From NCBI GenBank assembly GCA_947493695.1, contig CANLSF010000006.1, positions 248,001 through 312,000 on the forward strand: DNA of 64,000 nt, in the 5' to 3' direction. Position numbers and translations under genes: made by a program. This DNA comes from an uncultured Kiloniellaceae bacterium (GTDB lineage Bacteria; Pseudomonadota; Alphaproteobacteria; Kiloniellales; Kiloniellaceae). Below, one piece after another: positions 56,364-64,000 of the stretch. Numbering within the stretch: position 1 is the stretch's first letter; each line of letters begins with the position of its first letter. The notes below the pieces were generated by a model. That model was not told the DNA's origin, ran no database searches, and saw nothing but the letters and a program-made list of their open reading frames with translations.

Positions 56364-56438
56364 ACATGAATCGCCCTCTAACTATGTGCTGTAGAGGCTG
56401 ATTCACGGTTTTCCCTAAAAGAGTGAACAACGACCAAC
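56364..56438. repeat. dispersed element, family 4, copy b (ileS-lspA spacer)
   Basis: The core is the near-perfect hairpin TGAATCGCCCTCTA (56367-56380) with TAGAGGCTGATTCA (56392-56405), one mismatch in 14. It continues as CGGTTTTCCC and GAGTGAACAACGACCA. The same block order appears at 33682-33760. No T-tract is present on the minus strand, so a terminator for ileS is unlikely. Confidence 0.5.
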
Positions 56439-56440
56439 CA

Positions 56441-59281
56441 CTATTGAGCAGCGGCACCGAAATGCTGGACCGCATCCGCACAGCGACCGCAGGTTCCCGG
56501 CGCGCCCTCATAGCTTCCGACTTCGGGAAGGATCTTCCAGCAACGCTCGCACTTCTCACCCTCTGCCATCTCCACGCGCACGCCGACACCGGCCACGTCT
56601 TCCAGTGTGAAGTCTCCTTCCGACGGCGTTCCCTCAACCAGGCTCAGGTCAGATGTAATGGCGATATCTGCCATATCAACGCTGCGGACCACATCCATAA
56701 GCTCAGAGCGACCAATCGTCACAACGGGTTTGGCCTGAAGGCTGGATCCGAGGCGCTTGGCGGCACGCTCCACCTCGATGGCGCCGGTGACAACACGTCG
56801 GACTTCACGAATGGCGGACCACTTTTCCGCCAGCTCCGCGTCATGCCAATCGGCAGGAACATCGGGGAAGGTCCGCAGATGCACACTCTCTTCAGGACCG
56901 GTTCCACGGGCCAGCCAGGCTTCTTCTGCCGTGAAACAGATGATCGGCGCCAGCCAGGTCACCAGACAGTTAAAGGCCTGATCAATGACCGTGCGACAAG
57001 CCCGGCGCTGCAGGGAGTCGGTCCGGTCGCAGTAAAGCGCATCCTTGCGGATATCGAAGTAGAAGGCCGAAAGATCGACCGCGCAGAAGTTATGCAGGCT
57101 CTTGTAGAGATCGTGAAAATCGTAACTTTCGCATCCCTTGCGCACCTGAGCGTCCAGCTCGTTCAGACGGTGCAGCACCCAGCGTTCCAGTTCCGGCATC
57201 TCGTTTTCCGGCAGGCGTTCTTCTTCCGAGAAGCCGTCCAGCGCGCCCAGCATGAACCGCAAGGTATTGCGCAGGCGGCGATAGGCATCGACCTGATAGC
57301 GCAGAATCTTGGGCCCCACCCGCAGATCCGCGGTGTAATCGGATGCCACCACCCATAGACGGATGATATCCGCCCCACTCTCGTTCATGACATCCTGCGG
57401 GTCGACGCCGTTCCCGAGGGACTTGGACATCTTGTGGCCCTTCTCGTCCATCAGGAAACCATGGGTCAGAACCGCGTCATAGGGCGCACGCCCCCGGGTG
57501 CCCGAAGACTCGAGAAGCGAAGACTGGAACCAGCCACGATGCTGATCGGAGCCTTCCAGATAGAGCGACGCGGGCCACTTCAGCTCAGGCCGAGCCTCAA
57601 GTACGAAGGAGTGCGTGCAGCCAGAATCGAACCAGACCTCGACCACGTCGGTGATCTGTTCGTAATCCTCGATATTGTAATCGTCACCCAGGAAGCGCGC
57701 AGGATCGCTCGCGAACCAGGCGTCACCGCCCTCCTCTTCAAAGGCTTTCGCCACACGCTCGACGACGGCCGCATCGCGCAGCGGCTCACCGCTTGCCTTC
57801 TCAACGAAGATCGGCAGCGGCACGCCCCAGAGACGTTGACGGGACACACACCAGTCAGGGCGGTTCTCGACCATGGACAGCAAGCGGGTGCGGCCGGACG
57901 CGGGCACAAAATTGGTGTCCTCGATCGCCTTGACCGCATTCTTCTGCAGGTCGTTGGTCTCCATCGAGATGAACCACTGAGGCGTATTGCGGAAAATCAG
58001 TGGTGCTTTCGAACGCCAGGAGTGCGGATAGCTGTGGCGCAGGCTGCCCTTCGCGATCAGGGATCCGGCCTCCATCAGCGCGCCGATGACCTTGCCGTTG
58101 GCGTCGCCTTCCTTGCCTTCACTTGTATAGACAACTGAACCGGCAAAGAGCGGAACATGGGCAAAGAAACTGCCGTCCGCATCAACGGTCTGGGGAATTT
58201 CAAGGTTGTTGACCTTGCCCAGCTCGAAATCGTCCGCACCATGTCCCGGCGCGATATGCACAAAACCCGTACCGGCTTCGGTGGTTACAAAGTCGCCGTT
58301 CAGAACCGGCGCACCGGCGTCATAGCCTGCGGATGCCAGCGGGTGATCGCAGCGCAGGCCCAGAAGATCTGAGCCGACACCCTGCCAGAAGACTTCGTGT
58401 TCGGTGATTTCGCACTTTTCGGCAAAGGCCTCGTAGAGCTCTTTTGCCAGCAGCAGCTTCTCGCCGACCTTGGCGCGGCTTTTCTCACCGACGGCCTTGA
58501 CTTCAACGCCGATGTAATCGAACTCGGGGCCACAGGCAACCGCGCGGTTGCCGGGGATGGTCCAGGGAGTCGTGGTCCAGATAACGACCGACGCGCCCTT
58601 CAGATTCTCCGGGCCTTCGACGATCGGGAAGCGAACCCAGATGGTCGGCGACTTGTGATCGTGATACTCGACTTCGGCATCCGCCAGCGCGGTCTTCTCG
58701 ACCACGGACCAAAGCACCGGCTTGGCACCGGCATAGAGACCTCCGTTGAGGAGAAATTTGCCGATTTCCCGCACGATCTGCGCTTCGGCGGCAAAGTTCA
58801 TGGTCGTATAAGGCTGTTCCCAGTCACCCTCGACGCCCAGGCGCTTGAATTCCCCGGTCTGGATCTTGACCCATTTTTCGGCAAATTCACGGCATTCGCG
58901 GCGGAACTCGAGGACCGGAACCTCGTCCTTGTCCTGTCCGCGCTCGCGGTAACCTTCTTCGATCTTCCATTCGATCGGCAGACCGTGGCAATCCCAGCCC
59001 GGCACATAGTGGGCGTCCTTGCCCAGCATCTGCTGAGACCGATTGATAATATCCTTCAGCACCTTATTAAGGGCATGCCCCATGTGCAGGTGGCCGTTGG
59101 CGTAGGGCGGGCCATCATGAAGAATGAACTGTTCGCGCCCCTTTGAGGTCTCGCGCAGCTTCTTAAAGAGGCCAATTTCCTCCCAGCGCGCAAGGATCTC
59201 CGGTTCGCGTTTCGGCAGGCCGGCACGCATTGGAAAATCCGTGTTCGGCAGAAATACAGTTGATTTGTAGTCAACGCTCAT
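56441..59281 (-). CDS. ileS: isoleucine-tRNA ligase
   Basis: Charges tRNA-Ile. At 946 residues it is the bacterial type I form. The HIGH-like motif is PPYANGHLHMGHALNK and the KMSKS motif is KGHKMSKSLGNGVDP. The editing domain has VVIWTTTPWTIPGNRAV. The C-terminal zinc finger CERCWKILPEVG with GTCGRCADAV is present. I start it at ATG 59281 (MSVDYKSTVFLPNTDF) behind AAAGAG; the longer frame from GTG 59323 is less likely. It follows ribF, as in many bacteria. Confidence 0.97.
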   Translation of the reverse strand: MSVDYKSTVFLPNTDFPMRAGLPKREPEILARWEEIGLFKKLRETSKGREQFILHDGPPYANGHLHMGHALNKVLKDIINRSQQMLGKDAHYVPGWDCHGLPIEWKIEEGYRERGQDKDEVPVLEFRRECREFAEKWVKIQTGEFKRLGVEGDWEQPYTTMNFAAEAQIVREIGKFLLNGGLYAGAKPVLWSVVEKTALADAEVEYHDHKSPTIWVRFPIVEGPENLKGASVVIWTTTPWTIPGNRAVACGPEFDYIGVEVKAVGEKSRAKVGEKLLLAKELYEAFAEKCEITEHEVFWQGVGSDLLGLRCDHPLASAGYDAGAPVLNGDFVTTEAGTGFVHIAPGHGADDFELGKVNNLEIPQTVDADGSFFAHVPLFAGSVVYTSEGKEGDANGKVIGALMEAGSLIAKGSLRHSYPHSWRSKAPLIFRNTPQWFISMETNDLQKNAVKAIEDTNFVPASGRTRLLSMVENRPDWCVSRQRLWGVPLPIFVEKASGEPLRDAAVVERVAKAFEEEGGDAWFASDPARFLGDDYNIEDYEQITDVVEVWFDSGCTHSFVLEARPELKWPASLYLEGSDQHRGWFQSSLLESSGTRGRAPYDAVLTHGFLMDEKGHKMSKSLGNGVDPQDVMNESGADIIRLWVVASDYTADLRVGPKILRYQVDAYRRLRNTLRFMLGALDGFSEEERLPENEMPELERWVLHRLNELDAQVRKGCESYDFHDLYKSLHNFCAVDLSAFYFDIRKDALYCDRTDSLQRRACRTVIDQAFNCLVTWLAPIICFTAEEAWLARGTGPEESVHLRTFPDVPADWHDAELAEKWSAIREVRRVVTGAIEVERAAKRLGSSLQAKPVVTIGRSELMDVVRSVDMADIAITSDLSLVEGTPSEGDFTLEDVAGVGVRVEMAEGEKCERCWKILPEVGSYEGAPGTCGRCADAVQHFGAAAQ

Positions 59282-59354
59282 CGCGAGACTCTTTCTTGTT
59301 AAATCATCGAAATTTGGCTGCACATGCAGGCGGCAAACCGGACTTTTCCAGCTT

Positions 59355-60317
59355 TTATGCTGGCGTTTCAGCCAGAATGCGGCGCACCTGCGCGCAGTCG
59401 GAGGTGATTTGTGCCTTTAAACTGTCCAGGCCGTCAAACTTCTTTTCCCCACGCAGGAACTCAATCAACTGAACCCGGAGAAAGCGGCCATAAAGATCTT
59501 CGTCAAAATCGAAGAGATGAACTTCCAGTTGAACCCTGGTCCCATCCACCGTCGGCCGCATGCCCAGGTTCGCTATGCCATCGACCCAGCGATAAACATC
59601 GCCGACGCCATCGCTGCCCTCCTTCATGCCTGCCCGCACAGCGTAAACCCCCAAGCTCGGATGCATGTAGGCTTCCATGGAGATATTGGCTGTCGGAAAG
59701 CCGATTGTACGGCCTCGCTTATCGCCGTGCAGGACCATACCGTCGACTTCCCAGGGCCGCCCGAGCAAAGCCGCAGCAGCGGAAAGATCACCCGCCTGCA
59801 AACATTCCCGAATGCGAGACGAGGAGTAGATCTCGGCATCACCGGTTTTAACCACCTCGGTGACCGTTACACCGAAACCGAGGTCAGCACCGCGCTCCGA
59901 CAGCAGCTTGGCGTTGCCACTGCGTTTGTGGCCGAAACAGAAATCCCATCCGACCACAATGTGGCGGGCCCCCAGGTCCGACTGCAGGACTGACGTCATG
60001 AAGTCTTCCGCACTCCGCCGGGAAAATTCAGGGGTGAAGTCCAAAACAAAGACATGATCGACCCCAACGGACTTGAGCGCCTCTACCTTTGCCGGCAACG
60101 GGGTCAGGCGAAAGGGCGGCAGCTTGGGTTGGAAAACCGAACGCGGATGCGGCTCGAAGGTCAGAACAGCCAGCGGCGCGTCCAGGCGCCGGGCAATGGC
60201 TCGCGCCTGCGCCAGGACAGCCTGATGTCCCAGGTGTACACCGTCAAAATTCCCGATCGCAACCACTGCGCCCCGGGCTTCCTTGGGTACGCTGCTGGAA
60301 CTGTGAAATATCGTCAT
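59355..60317 (-). CDS. ribF: bifunctional riboflavin kinase/FMN adenylyltransferase
   Basis: Makes FMN and FAD from riboflavin. The N-terminal nucleotidyltransferase domain has AIGNFDGVHLGHQAVL and GWDFCFGHKRSGNAKLL. The C-terminal kinase domain (from about residue 175) has GRTIGFPTANI, YRWVDGIANLGMRPTVDG and EVHLFDFDEDLYGR. At 320 residues it is typical. I start it at ATG 60317 (MTIFHSSSSVPKE) behind AAGGCG; the GTG at 60356 would add 13 residues. It is probably cotranscribed with ileS and lspA. Confidence 0.95.
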   Translation of the reverse strand: MTIFHSSSSVPKEARGAVVAIGNFDGVHLGHQAVLAQARAIARRLDAPLAVLTFEPHPRSVFQPKLPPFRLTPLPAKVEALKSVGVDHVFVLDFTPEFSRRSAEDFMTSVLQSDLGARHIVVGWDFCFGHKRSGNAKLLSERGADLGFGVTVTEVVKTGDAEIYSSSRIRECLQAGDLSAAAALLGRPWEVDGMVLHGDKRGRTIGFPTANISMEAYMHPSLGVYAVRAGMKEGSDGVGDVYRWVDGIANLGMRPTVDGTRVQLEVHLFDFDEDLYGRFLRVQLIEFLRGEKKFDGLDSLKAQITSDCAQVRRILAETPA

Positions 60318-60675
60318 TCGCCTTGCCCGCTTCCGGTTATGATCCCGGATTGCCACAAACCCGCCAAAACCGCCACTGATTTACTGCGTTTTGCGTTTTC
60401 CTGAACCAAGGAGCGTCAAAATATGCCTTCGAGATCAGCGGCATGCCGGTCGAGAGATACTGGATTTCGAAGCGAATCAAACGCAAAACGCTTTAGCCCC
60501 GACAAGAACTGATCATGCGCAGCTGCCGTGTGAAGTTGCTCGCGGAACGACCATAGCGCGGACCGAGTGCCGGGGATAGTGACTGGCGGGAGGCAGTTGA
60601 ACGAGACGGCAAAAAGACACGTAAACAGCCAACCAAAGCCAAAATTCAACTGTAGACGAACTCGAGGTATTTTTT
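60318..60675. other. intergenic region between maoC and ribF with repeat element
   Basis: A 358-base gap on the minus strand. Most of 60380-60500 is the family 3 repeat. Between 60500 and 60675 I see no gene. The T-run at 60668-60678 lies at the end of maoC, but on the minus strand it reads as A, so it is not a terminator tail for that gene. Confidence 0.45.
60386..60484. repeat. about 100-base element with terminal inverted repeats, family 3, copy b
   Basis: Perfect 13-base terminal inverted repeats flank it: GCGTTTTGCGTTT (60386-60398) and AAACGCAAAACGC (60479-60491, extending just past the aligned part). The interior aligns collinearly to 55703-55802, and the two copies have almost equal length. 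No open frame. The longer, perfect ends suggest this copy is closer to the intact form. Confidence 0.7.
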
Positions 60676-61119
60676 TTAGGCTGCTTCCACGTCGGCCCTG
60701 CGGCTCACCATCAGCATGGCGTCACCGTCTATTACGACCCGATCCTCGACATGGCAGACGGTATCGAAGGAAACCCGTCGTTTTTCCTGATTGATCTCAC
60801 GAACCGTGACGCGGGCCGTTACAGTGTCGCCCGCTTTGACCGCCGCTTTGAAGCGCAGGTTCTGACTCATGTATATACAACCTGGACCGGGCAGTTTCGT
60901 GCCGAAAACCGTCGACACAAAGCTGGCGGAAAGCATGCCGTGTGCAATGCGGTCGCCGAACATGGTCTTGTTTGCGAAGCTGGCATCCAGATGCACCGGA
61001 TTGGTATCCCCGGAAATACCTGCGAACATAACAATGTCGGCATCGGTGACCGTTTTCGCAAAAATCGCCGTCATGCCAACGCTCAGGTCTTCCAGATAAT
61101 ACCCGTGTTTCTCATGCAT
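60676..61119 (-). CDS. MaoC family (R)-enoyl-CoA hydratase-like protein
   Basis: A 147-residue single hot-dog-fold protein. The hydratase-2 motif is VMFAGISGDTNPVHLDASFA, with the catalytic Asp and His, followed by FGDRIAHGMLSASFVSTVFG. It resembles PhaJ-type (R)-specific enoyl-CoA hydratases. Neighbouring genes give no pathway, so a role in fatty acid or hydroxyalkanoate metabolism is only inferred. I start it at ATG 61119 (MHEKHGYYLEDLSVGM); the longer frame starts at GTG 61134. Confidence 0.9.
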   Translation of the reverse strand: MHEKHGYYLEDLSVGMTAIFAKTVTDADIVMFAGISGDTNPVHLDASFANKTMFGDRIAHGMLSASFVSTVFGTKLPGPGCIYMSQNLRFKAAVKAGDTVTARVTVREINQEKRRVSFDTVCHVEDRVVIDGDAMLMVSRRADVEAA

Positions 61120-61442
61120 CTTCTTTATCCACACCTTGGCGGCAGCAGCCGCATCTTCTCACAAAAGAAATATTGTTATATAAATCTTTTTCGTTACGTA
61201 ATTTTACGAAAGTCAATCTAGTACCAAACGTAAGAAGACTGCAACAGTCTTTTCGCACCTGCACAATTCCCTTACAAACGCCCGCCGCTCGCCCCTGGAA
61301 AGCAGGGCCTATTCCGCAGTCTAGAGAATGAGGATTGGGTTTCCCTTAACACCGGCAGCGGCCGTCGGCATCAATCAACCCGAAGTCCTTCAATACCGCC
61401 CGCAGGCAAGCCAAAAGACCACGCAGTCCTCGAGCGTTGCTT
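61120..61442. other. intergenic region between hutD-like gene and maoC
   Basis: A 323-base gap. The maoC-proximal part (61160-61215) is strongly AT-rich, containing TTGTTATATAAATC and TTACGTAATTTTACG, and probably holds the maoC promoter. A TTGACT on the minus strand at about 61210-61215 could be a -35 box, but no well-spaced -10 is clear. The rest shows nothing. Confidence 0.4.
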
Positions 61443-62051
61443 CTAGGCCAATGCCGAGACCTCGACGAGAATTAACCGGCAGGGTTCGGAGCATTCAACC
61501 TCCAGATCGAACTCTGTATTCTCATCGTCGCACTGCAACAAAACTTCCATTGCGTTCAAATCAAAGACCTCGTCGACGACACGGTCCCTCACCCGAATTG
61601 CAGGGCCTGAAGCCAGCAGAACGGCCAGTCCCATCGCATCGCCGGAAAATCCTGCCGCGCCTTTGTCGAACGGCCTCAGACGAACCCTGCCCTCTACGCG
61701 TCCCCGAGCCCACATCAGGTTGAGATTCCTGACGGGCCCATCGATCAGGCGGCCATGCAGGTTTCGTTCGCCGGGAAAGACAACGGGCGTCAGCGGCAAT
61801 ACCCTCTCGCACGCCCCTTCCGGTCCGGCATCAAGATCCAGACCCGCGCCCTCAATGACGGTCAGGCTTCGCTCATATCCCGGGAAGGCAGAGAAATGCG
61901 CGTCCTCCGCCATCGTGGCGACACTCAGACGCCAGTCAAACCTGCCGGAACTGAAGTCAGCATGATCCGGAAAAGCGCAAATTTCAGCCGTTTCTCCCTG
62001 CCCGGAGCGCCAGGGTGTGACCCGCCAGTCGCTCTCTTTGAGCAGTCTCAC
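61443..62051 (-). CDS. HutD family protein
   Basis: A 202-residue soluble protein of the HutD family (double-stranded beta-helix). Signature blocks are MRLLKESDWRVTPWRSGQGE, RFDWRLSVATMAEDAHFSAF and GYERSLTVIEGAGLDL. HutD is associated with histidine utilisation, where it was proposed to limit hut gene activity. No hut gene is near here, so this is a stand-alone copy and its role is unclear. It lies 15 bases after the ArsC-like gene on the same strand. Confidence 0.88.
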   Translation of the reverse strand: MRLLKESDWRVTPWRSGQGETAEICAFPDHADFSSGRFDWRLSVATMAEDAHFSAFPGYERSLTVIEGAGLDLDAGPEGACERVLPLTPVVFPGERNLHGRLIDGPVRNLNLMWARGRVEGRVRLRPFDKGAAGFSGDAMGLAVLLASGPAIRVRDRVVDEVFDLNAMEVLLQCDDENTEFDLEVECSEPCRLILVEVSALA

Positions 62052-62066
62052 GGGACAAAAACCGCG

Positions 62067-62423
62067 TCAGCCGTCGACAAGTGCGTCAAGACGCGCCTTT
62101 GCCGCGGCATCGAACCCGACCACAACCTCGTCAGCTAACTCGAATACCGGGCGCTTGATCAATGTAGGATGCTCCAGCAACAGCCCTTTTATCTTCTCCT
62201 CGTCGAGATTTTCCCGCTCCGCCTCGGGCAGCTTGCGCCAGGTCGTGCCACGCCGGTTCAAAAGCTTGTCCGACCCCGCAGACTGTAACCATCTTGTGAC
62301 TTCGGCCTCACCCAAACCATCGGCGCGCAAGTCGTGAAAACGATGCTCGCGCCCCTGGGTCTTGAGTGTTTTGAGTGCATTCCGGCAGGTGTCGCAATTC
62401 TTGATGCCGTAGATCGTTATCAT
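62067..62423 (-). CDS. ArsC/Spx family protein (YffB-like)
   Basis: A 118-residue thioredoxin-fold protein. It has CxxC in MITIYGIKNCDTCRNALKTL, followed by LLNRRGTTWRKLPEAE and LIKRPVFELADEVVVGFD. These match the YffB/MgsR branch of the arsenate-reductase-like family better than true ArsC, so arsenate reduction should not be assumed. A glutathione-dependent thiol function has been suggested for YffB. I start it at ATG 62423, since the upstream extension lacks similarity. Confidence 0.88.
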   Translation of the reverse strand: MITIYGIKNCDTCRNALKTLKTQGREHRFHDLRADGLGEAEVTRWLQSAGSDKLLNRRGTTWRKLPEAERENLDEEKIKGLLLEHPTLIKRPVFELADEVVVGFDAAAKARLDALVDG

Positions 62424-62842
62424 CTGGAAAGCCTTGTTTTGAGCCAATAACAGGAAGGTCGGATTCGTCTTTACGGTGCAGCATTCCGCACCTCGTCCAA
62501 ACATTCAAGTCACTCGCGAACATCAATGAAATGCTGACGCCGGACCGCTCAGCCACATCTTTTTACAAAGCACACACAGAATGTGTACGTTCTTGTAAAG
62601 CACCTTTCAGGCCCCACATCGAAAGTCCGGAAGCCAAGAGTCACAAAAGCAGTACTGGACTTTTGGTGTCGAAGCATGATTCAAGTTAAGATATTGGATA
62701 TAATGCGATTCGCAGCTCGGAAGACCACAAACACTGGGCGAAGATTTTGTTTTTGCAACGATTGAAATTACAACAGGCTTTCACCGCAGTGCGTGACACT
62801 GCGGGTCGTAGAATTCGTCACGAAAATGGGACGCAAAGCGAT
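62424..62842. other. divergent region between ArsC-like and methyltransferase genes
   Basis: A 419-base gap. A perfect TATAAT at 62699-62704 on the plus strand probably belongs to the methyltransferase promoter; its -35 (near ATGATT, 17 bases before) is poor. An imperfect inverted repeat TTTACAA/TTGTAAA spans about 62562-62600. A TTG-started extension of the methyltransferase frame begins at 62747 and cannot be excluded. Confidence 0.4.
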
Positions 62843-63481
62843 ATGAAACCAACCGGTCGAAGGGCGAACTGGCTGTTTTTTCGACAGTGGTTGCGCAACC
62901 CTTTTGCGATTGGCGCCGTTATGCCGAGCGGCCGTGAATTGGCCCGAGCTATGGCGCAGGCCAGCGACAATGAGTCCGGTCGGCTTGTGGTCGAGCTCGG
63001 CGGCGGCACGGGCAATATCACGCAGGCGCTTCTGGATAGCGGCCTTGCCCCGGAATCCCTTGTGGTGATCGAACGTGATCGGCGCCTATACAGAGTCCTG
63101 ACCGCGCGTTTTCCTGAAATTCGCGTCCTCAACATGGATGCGCTACAGGCGTTAGCAACTCTGCGCGAGGAAAACGGTGGCAAGGTAGGCTCTATCGTCT
63201 CCGGCCTGCCCCTGCTCTCGATGCCTCCGGAGTTTCAGGAGCAGCTCCTGGAAGAAAGCTTTCGGCTTCTGGATAAAAACGGCGATTTCATCCAGTTCAC
63301 CTACGGTCCGGTTTCCCCAGTCTCCCAGCGCCGTCTGGGAACTCAGGGGCTGCGCGCCCAAAAGGTTTCACGGGCTCGCCTGAATATCCCGCCCGCGTCC
63401 GTTTGGCGCTTCATGCGCATGAGCGAATGGCTGCAGGCTTCCCGCGACGCCGCACGACGCAAGCAGAACCGCGCCGCCTGA
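62843..63481 (+). CDS. class I SAM-dependent methyltransferase (PmtA/rRNA dimethylase-like)
   Basis: A 212-residue protein. The start RANWLFFRQWLRNPFAIGAV leads to the SAM site VVELGGGTGNITQALLDSG, then VVIERDRRLYRVLTARF and SIVSGLPLLSMPPEF. The layout resembles phospholipid N-methyltransferase PmtA of alphaproteobacteria, which makes phosphatidylcholine precursors, and also KsgA-like enzymes. The FFRQW-NPF-GAVMPSG opening favours the PmtA branch. I start at ATG 62843; TTG 62747 is possible. The C-terminus is Arg/Ala-rich. Confidence 0.82.
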   Translation: MKPTGRRANWLFFRQWLRNPFAIGAVMPSGRELARAMAQASDNESGRLVVELGGGTGNITQALLDSGLAPESLVVIERDRRLYRVLTARFPEIRVLNMDALQALATLREENGGKVGSIVSGLPLLSMPPEFQEQLLEESFRLLDKNGDFIQFTYGPVSPVSQRRLGTQGLRAQKVSRARLNIPPASVWRFMRMSEWLQASRDAARRKQNRAA

Positions 63482-63530
63482 AGTCAACGCCAAGGGATTG
63501 CTTTTGCCCACCGGCATCGAAGCTCAGACT

Positions 63531-63647
63531 TCATAACGCCGCATTAGATTGATGCTGTGTGCGGTAGTCCGCAGGCGACATTCCGAACGGCTCTCTGAAG
63601 GCTCGACTGAAGTAGCTGCGGCTTTCATAGCAAATTTGTTCGGCGGA
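63531..63647 (-). pseudogene. 3-prime remnant of an AraC family regulator gene
   Basis: A short open frame on the minus strand encodes 38 residues, including ICYESRSYFSRAFREPFG and MSPADYRTQ, the second helix-turn-helix and C-terminal signature of AraC/XylS regulators, ending at a proper TGA. Immediately upstream (63648-63650) is an in-frame stop, and no further AraC-like sequence follows in any frame. The gene therefore lacks its effector domain and first helix-turn-helix: a truncated remnant. Confidence 0.75.
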
Positions 63648-63691
63648 TCAACTCTGTCGTAGCAGAGAAGAGTCTTTTTTTGGGGGCGTGA

Positions 63692-63997
63692 TCAGGCGTT
63701 GAGTGCCTGGCTGCAAGGCCGCTCGGGTTGAACCGAAATCTGGTCCTTGTCGCTGGCCACAATTGAACGCGGCGCATTGTTCACCCGGTCCCAATGTGCG
63801 TGGGTTACACCTTGTGCTACCAGTGCAGCTTTCACTTCCCGCCAGATCTCGGGCGTGACCTGGCCATTCCCACCGATCAACTCGGCCCAATCTCCACGAC
63901 GGTTTATCGTGCAGGAAAAATCATATTCATCTCCGTGCCCGGAAAAATTTCTGCCTGCTCTGATGACCCCGGTCACCCACTCGATCTCTGCTGCCAT
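63692..63997 (-). CDS. uncharacterised small protein
   Basis: A 101-residue soluble protein beginning MAAEIEWVTGVIRAGRNFSG. It contains SCTINRRGDWAELIGGNGQV, WREVKAALVAQGVTHAHWDR and RVNNAPRSIV. I do not recognise a family. The regular alternation of beta-like and helical parts suggests a small folded domain. It begins 3 bases from the window edge, so the upstream context is unseen and the start could lie further out. It borders an AraC remnant, so the spot may be a site of gene loss or exchange. Confidence 0.55.
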   Translation of the reverse strand: MAAEIEWVTGVIRAGRNFSGHGDEYDFSCTINRRGDWAELIGGNGQVTPEIWREVKAALVAQGVTHAHWDRVNNAPRSIVASDKDQISVQPERPCSQALNA

Positions 63998-64000
63998 TGT

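Noticed and set aside
62067-62423. Arsenate reductase (arsC) call
   Set aside because: CxxC and the GTTWRKL block fit the YffB/Spx-like branch; no ars genes are nearby, so arsenic resistance is not supported.

Overview
The window is a chromosomal stretch of an alphaproteobacterium, most likely a marine or halotolerant member of the Rhodospirillales/Kiloniellales. This rests on gene order and family types: the ctaC-ctaD-ctaB-small ORF-ctaG-ctaE-DUF983-surf1 oxidase operon close to thrC, alphaproteobacterial-type gshA next to rsmE, a speD-speE pair, DUF4170, an ileS-lspA-DUF3035-M16-M16 block, and intergenic imperfect palindromes. I see no rRNA, tRNA, CRISPR array, phage or intact insertion sequence. 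The genus is not identifiable from sequence alone.

Layout. 1-8.7 kb (minus strand): truncated thrC, an M32 carboxypeptidase, and the aa3-type cytochrome c oxidase structural and assembly operon, with a RegR/PrrA-like palindrome upstream. 9.1-16.6 kb: tldD, gshA, rsmE, ubiA, speD-speE, an uncharacterised AIG2-like protein and DUF4170. 17.1-26.4 kb (plus strand): an SPFH/NfeD pair, ubiD, a PAS-fold protein, leuA with a possible leucine leader, an acetyltransferase, pmbA (partner of tldD) and a DMT exporter. 26.6-31.2 kb (plus strand): an MsbA-like exporter, a DUF374 acyltransferase, lpxK and an LpxL-type acyltransferase, which form a lipid A cluster that lacks waaA. 31.2-35.1 kb: an M23 peptidase, xseA and purD.

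35.1-43.2 kb is the accessory part and the most interesting. A GntR-like LacI regulator is divergent from a CUT1 sugar-type ABC transporter (ATPase, binding protein, two permeases). The transporter genes run on into a zinc-site MetE-like enzyme and an unusual single-chain alpha/beta-hydrolase-cupin fusion. A LacI-type operator sits inside the shared promoter region. The substrate is unknown. This is my candidate for an undescribed catabolic system.

43.2-48.7 kb: cytochrome b561, RidA, TadA, an ArsR/AHSA1 pair, a PuuD-like amidotransferase, an RluB-type pseudouridine synthase with basic tails, and rsmD. 48.7-64 kb: an MFS exporter, mutL, a paired M16 peptidase (one active-looking, one without the zinc motif), a DUF3035 lipoprotein, lspA, ileS, ribF, a MaoC hydratase, HutD, an ArsC/YffB-like protein, a PmtA-like methyltransferase, an AraC remnant and a small orphan gene.

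Several intergenic regions hold short dispersed palindromic elements, including a clear matched pair of about 100 bp with terminal inverted repeats (55703-55802 and 60386-60484). Start codons were re-chosen where an ATG or GTG with a good ribosome binding site or tight gene coupling argues against the longest frame. All family assignments come from reading motifs, not from database searches.
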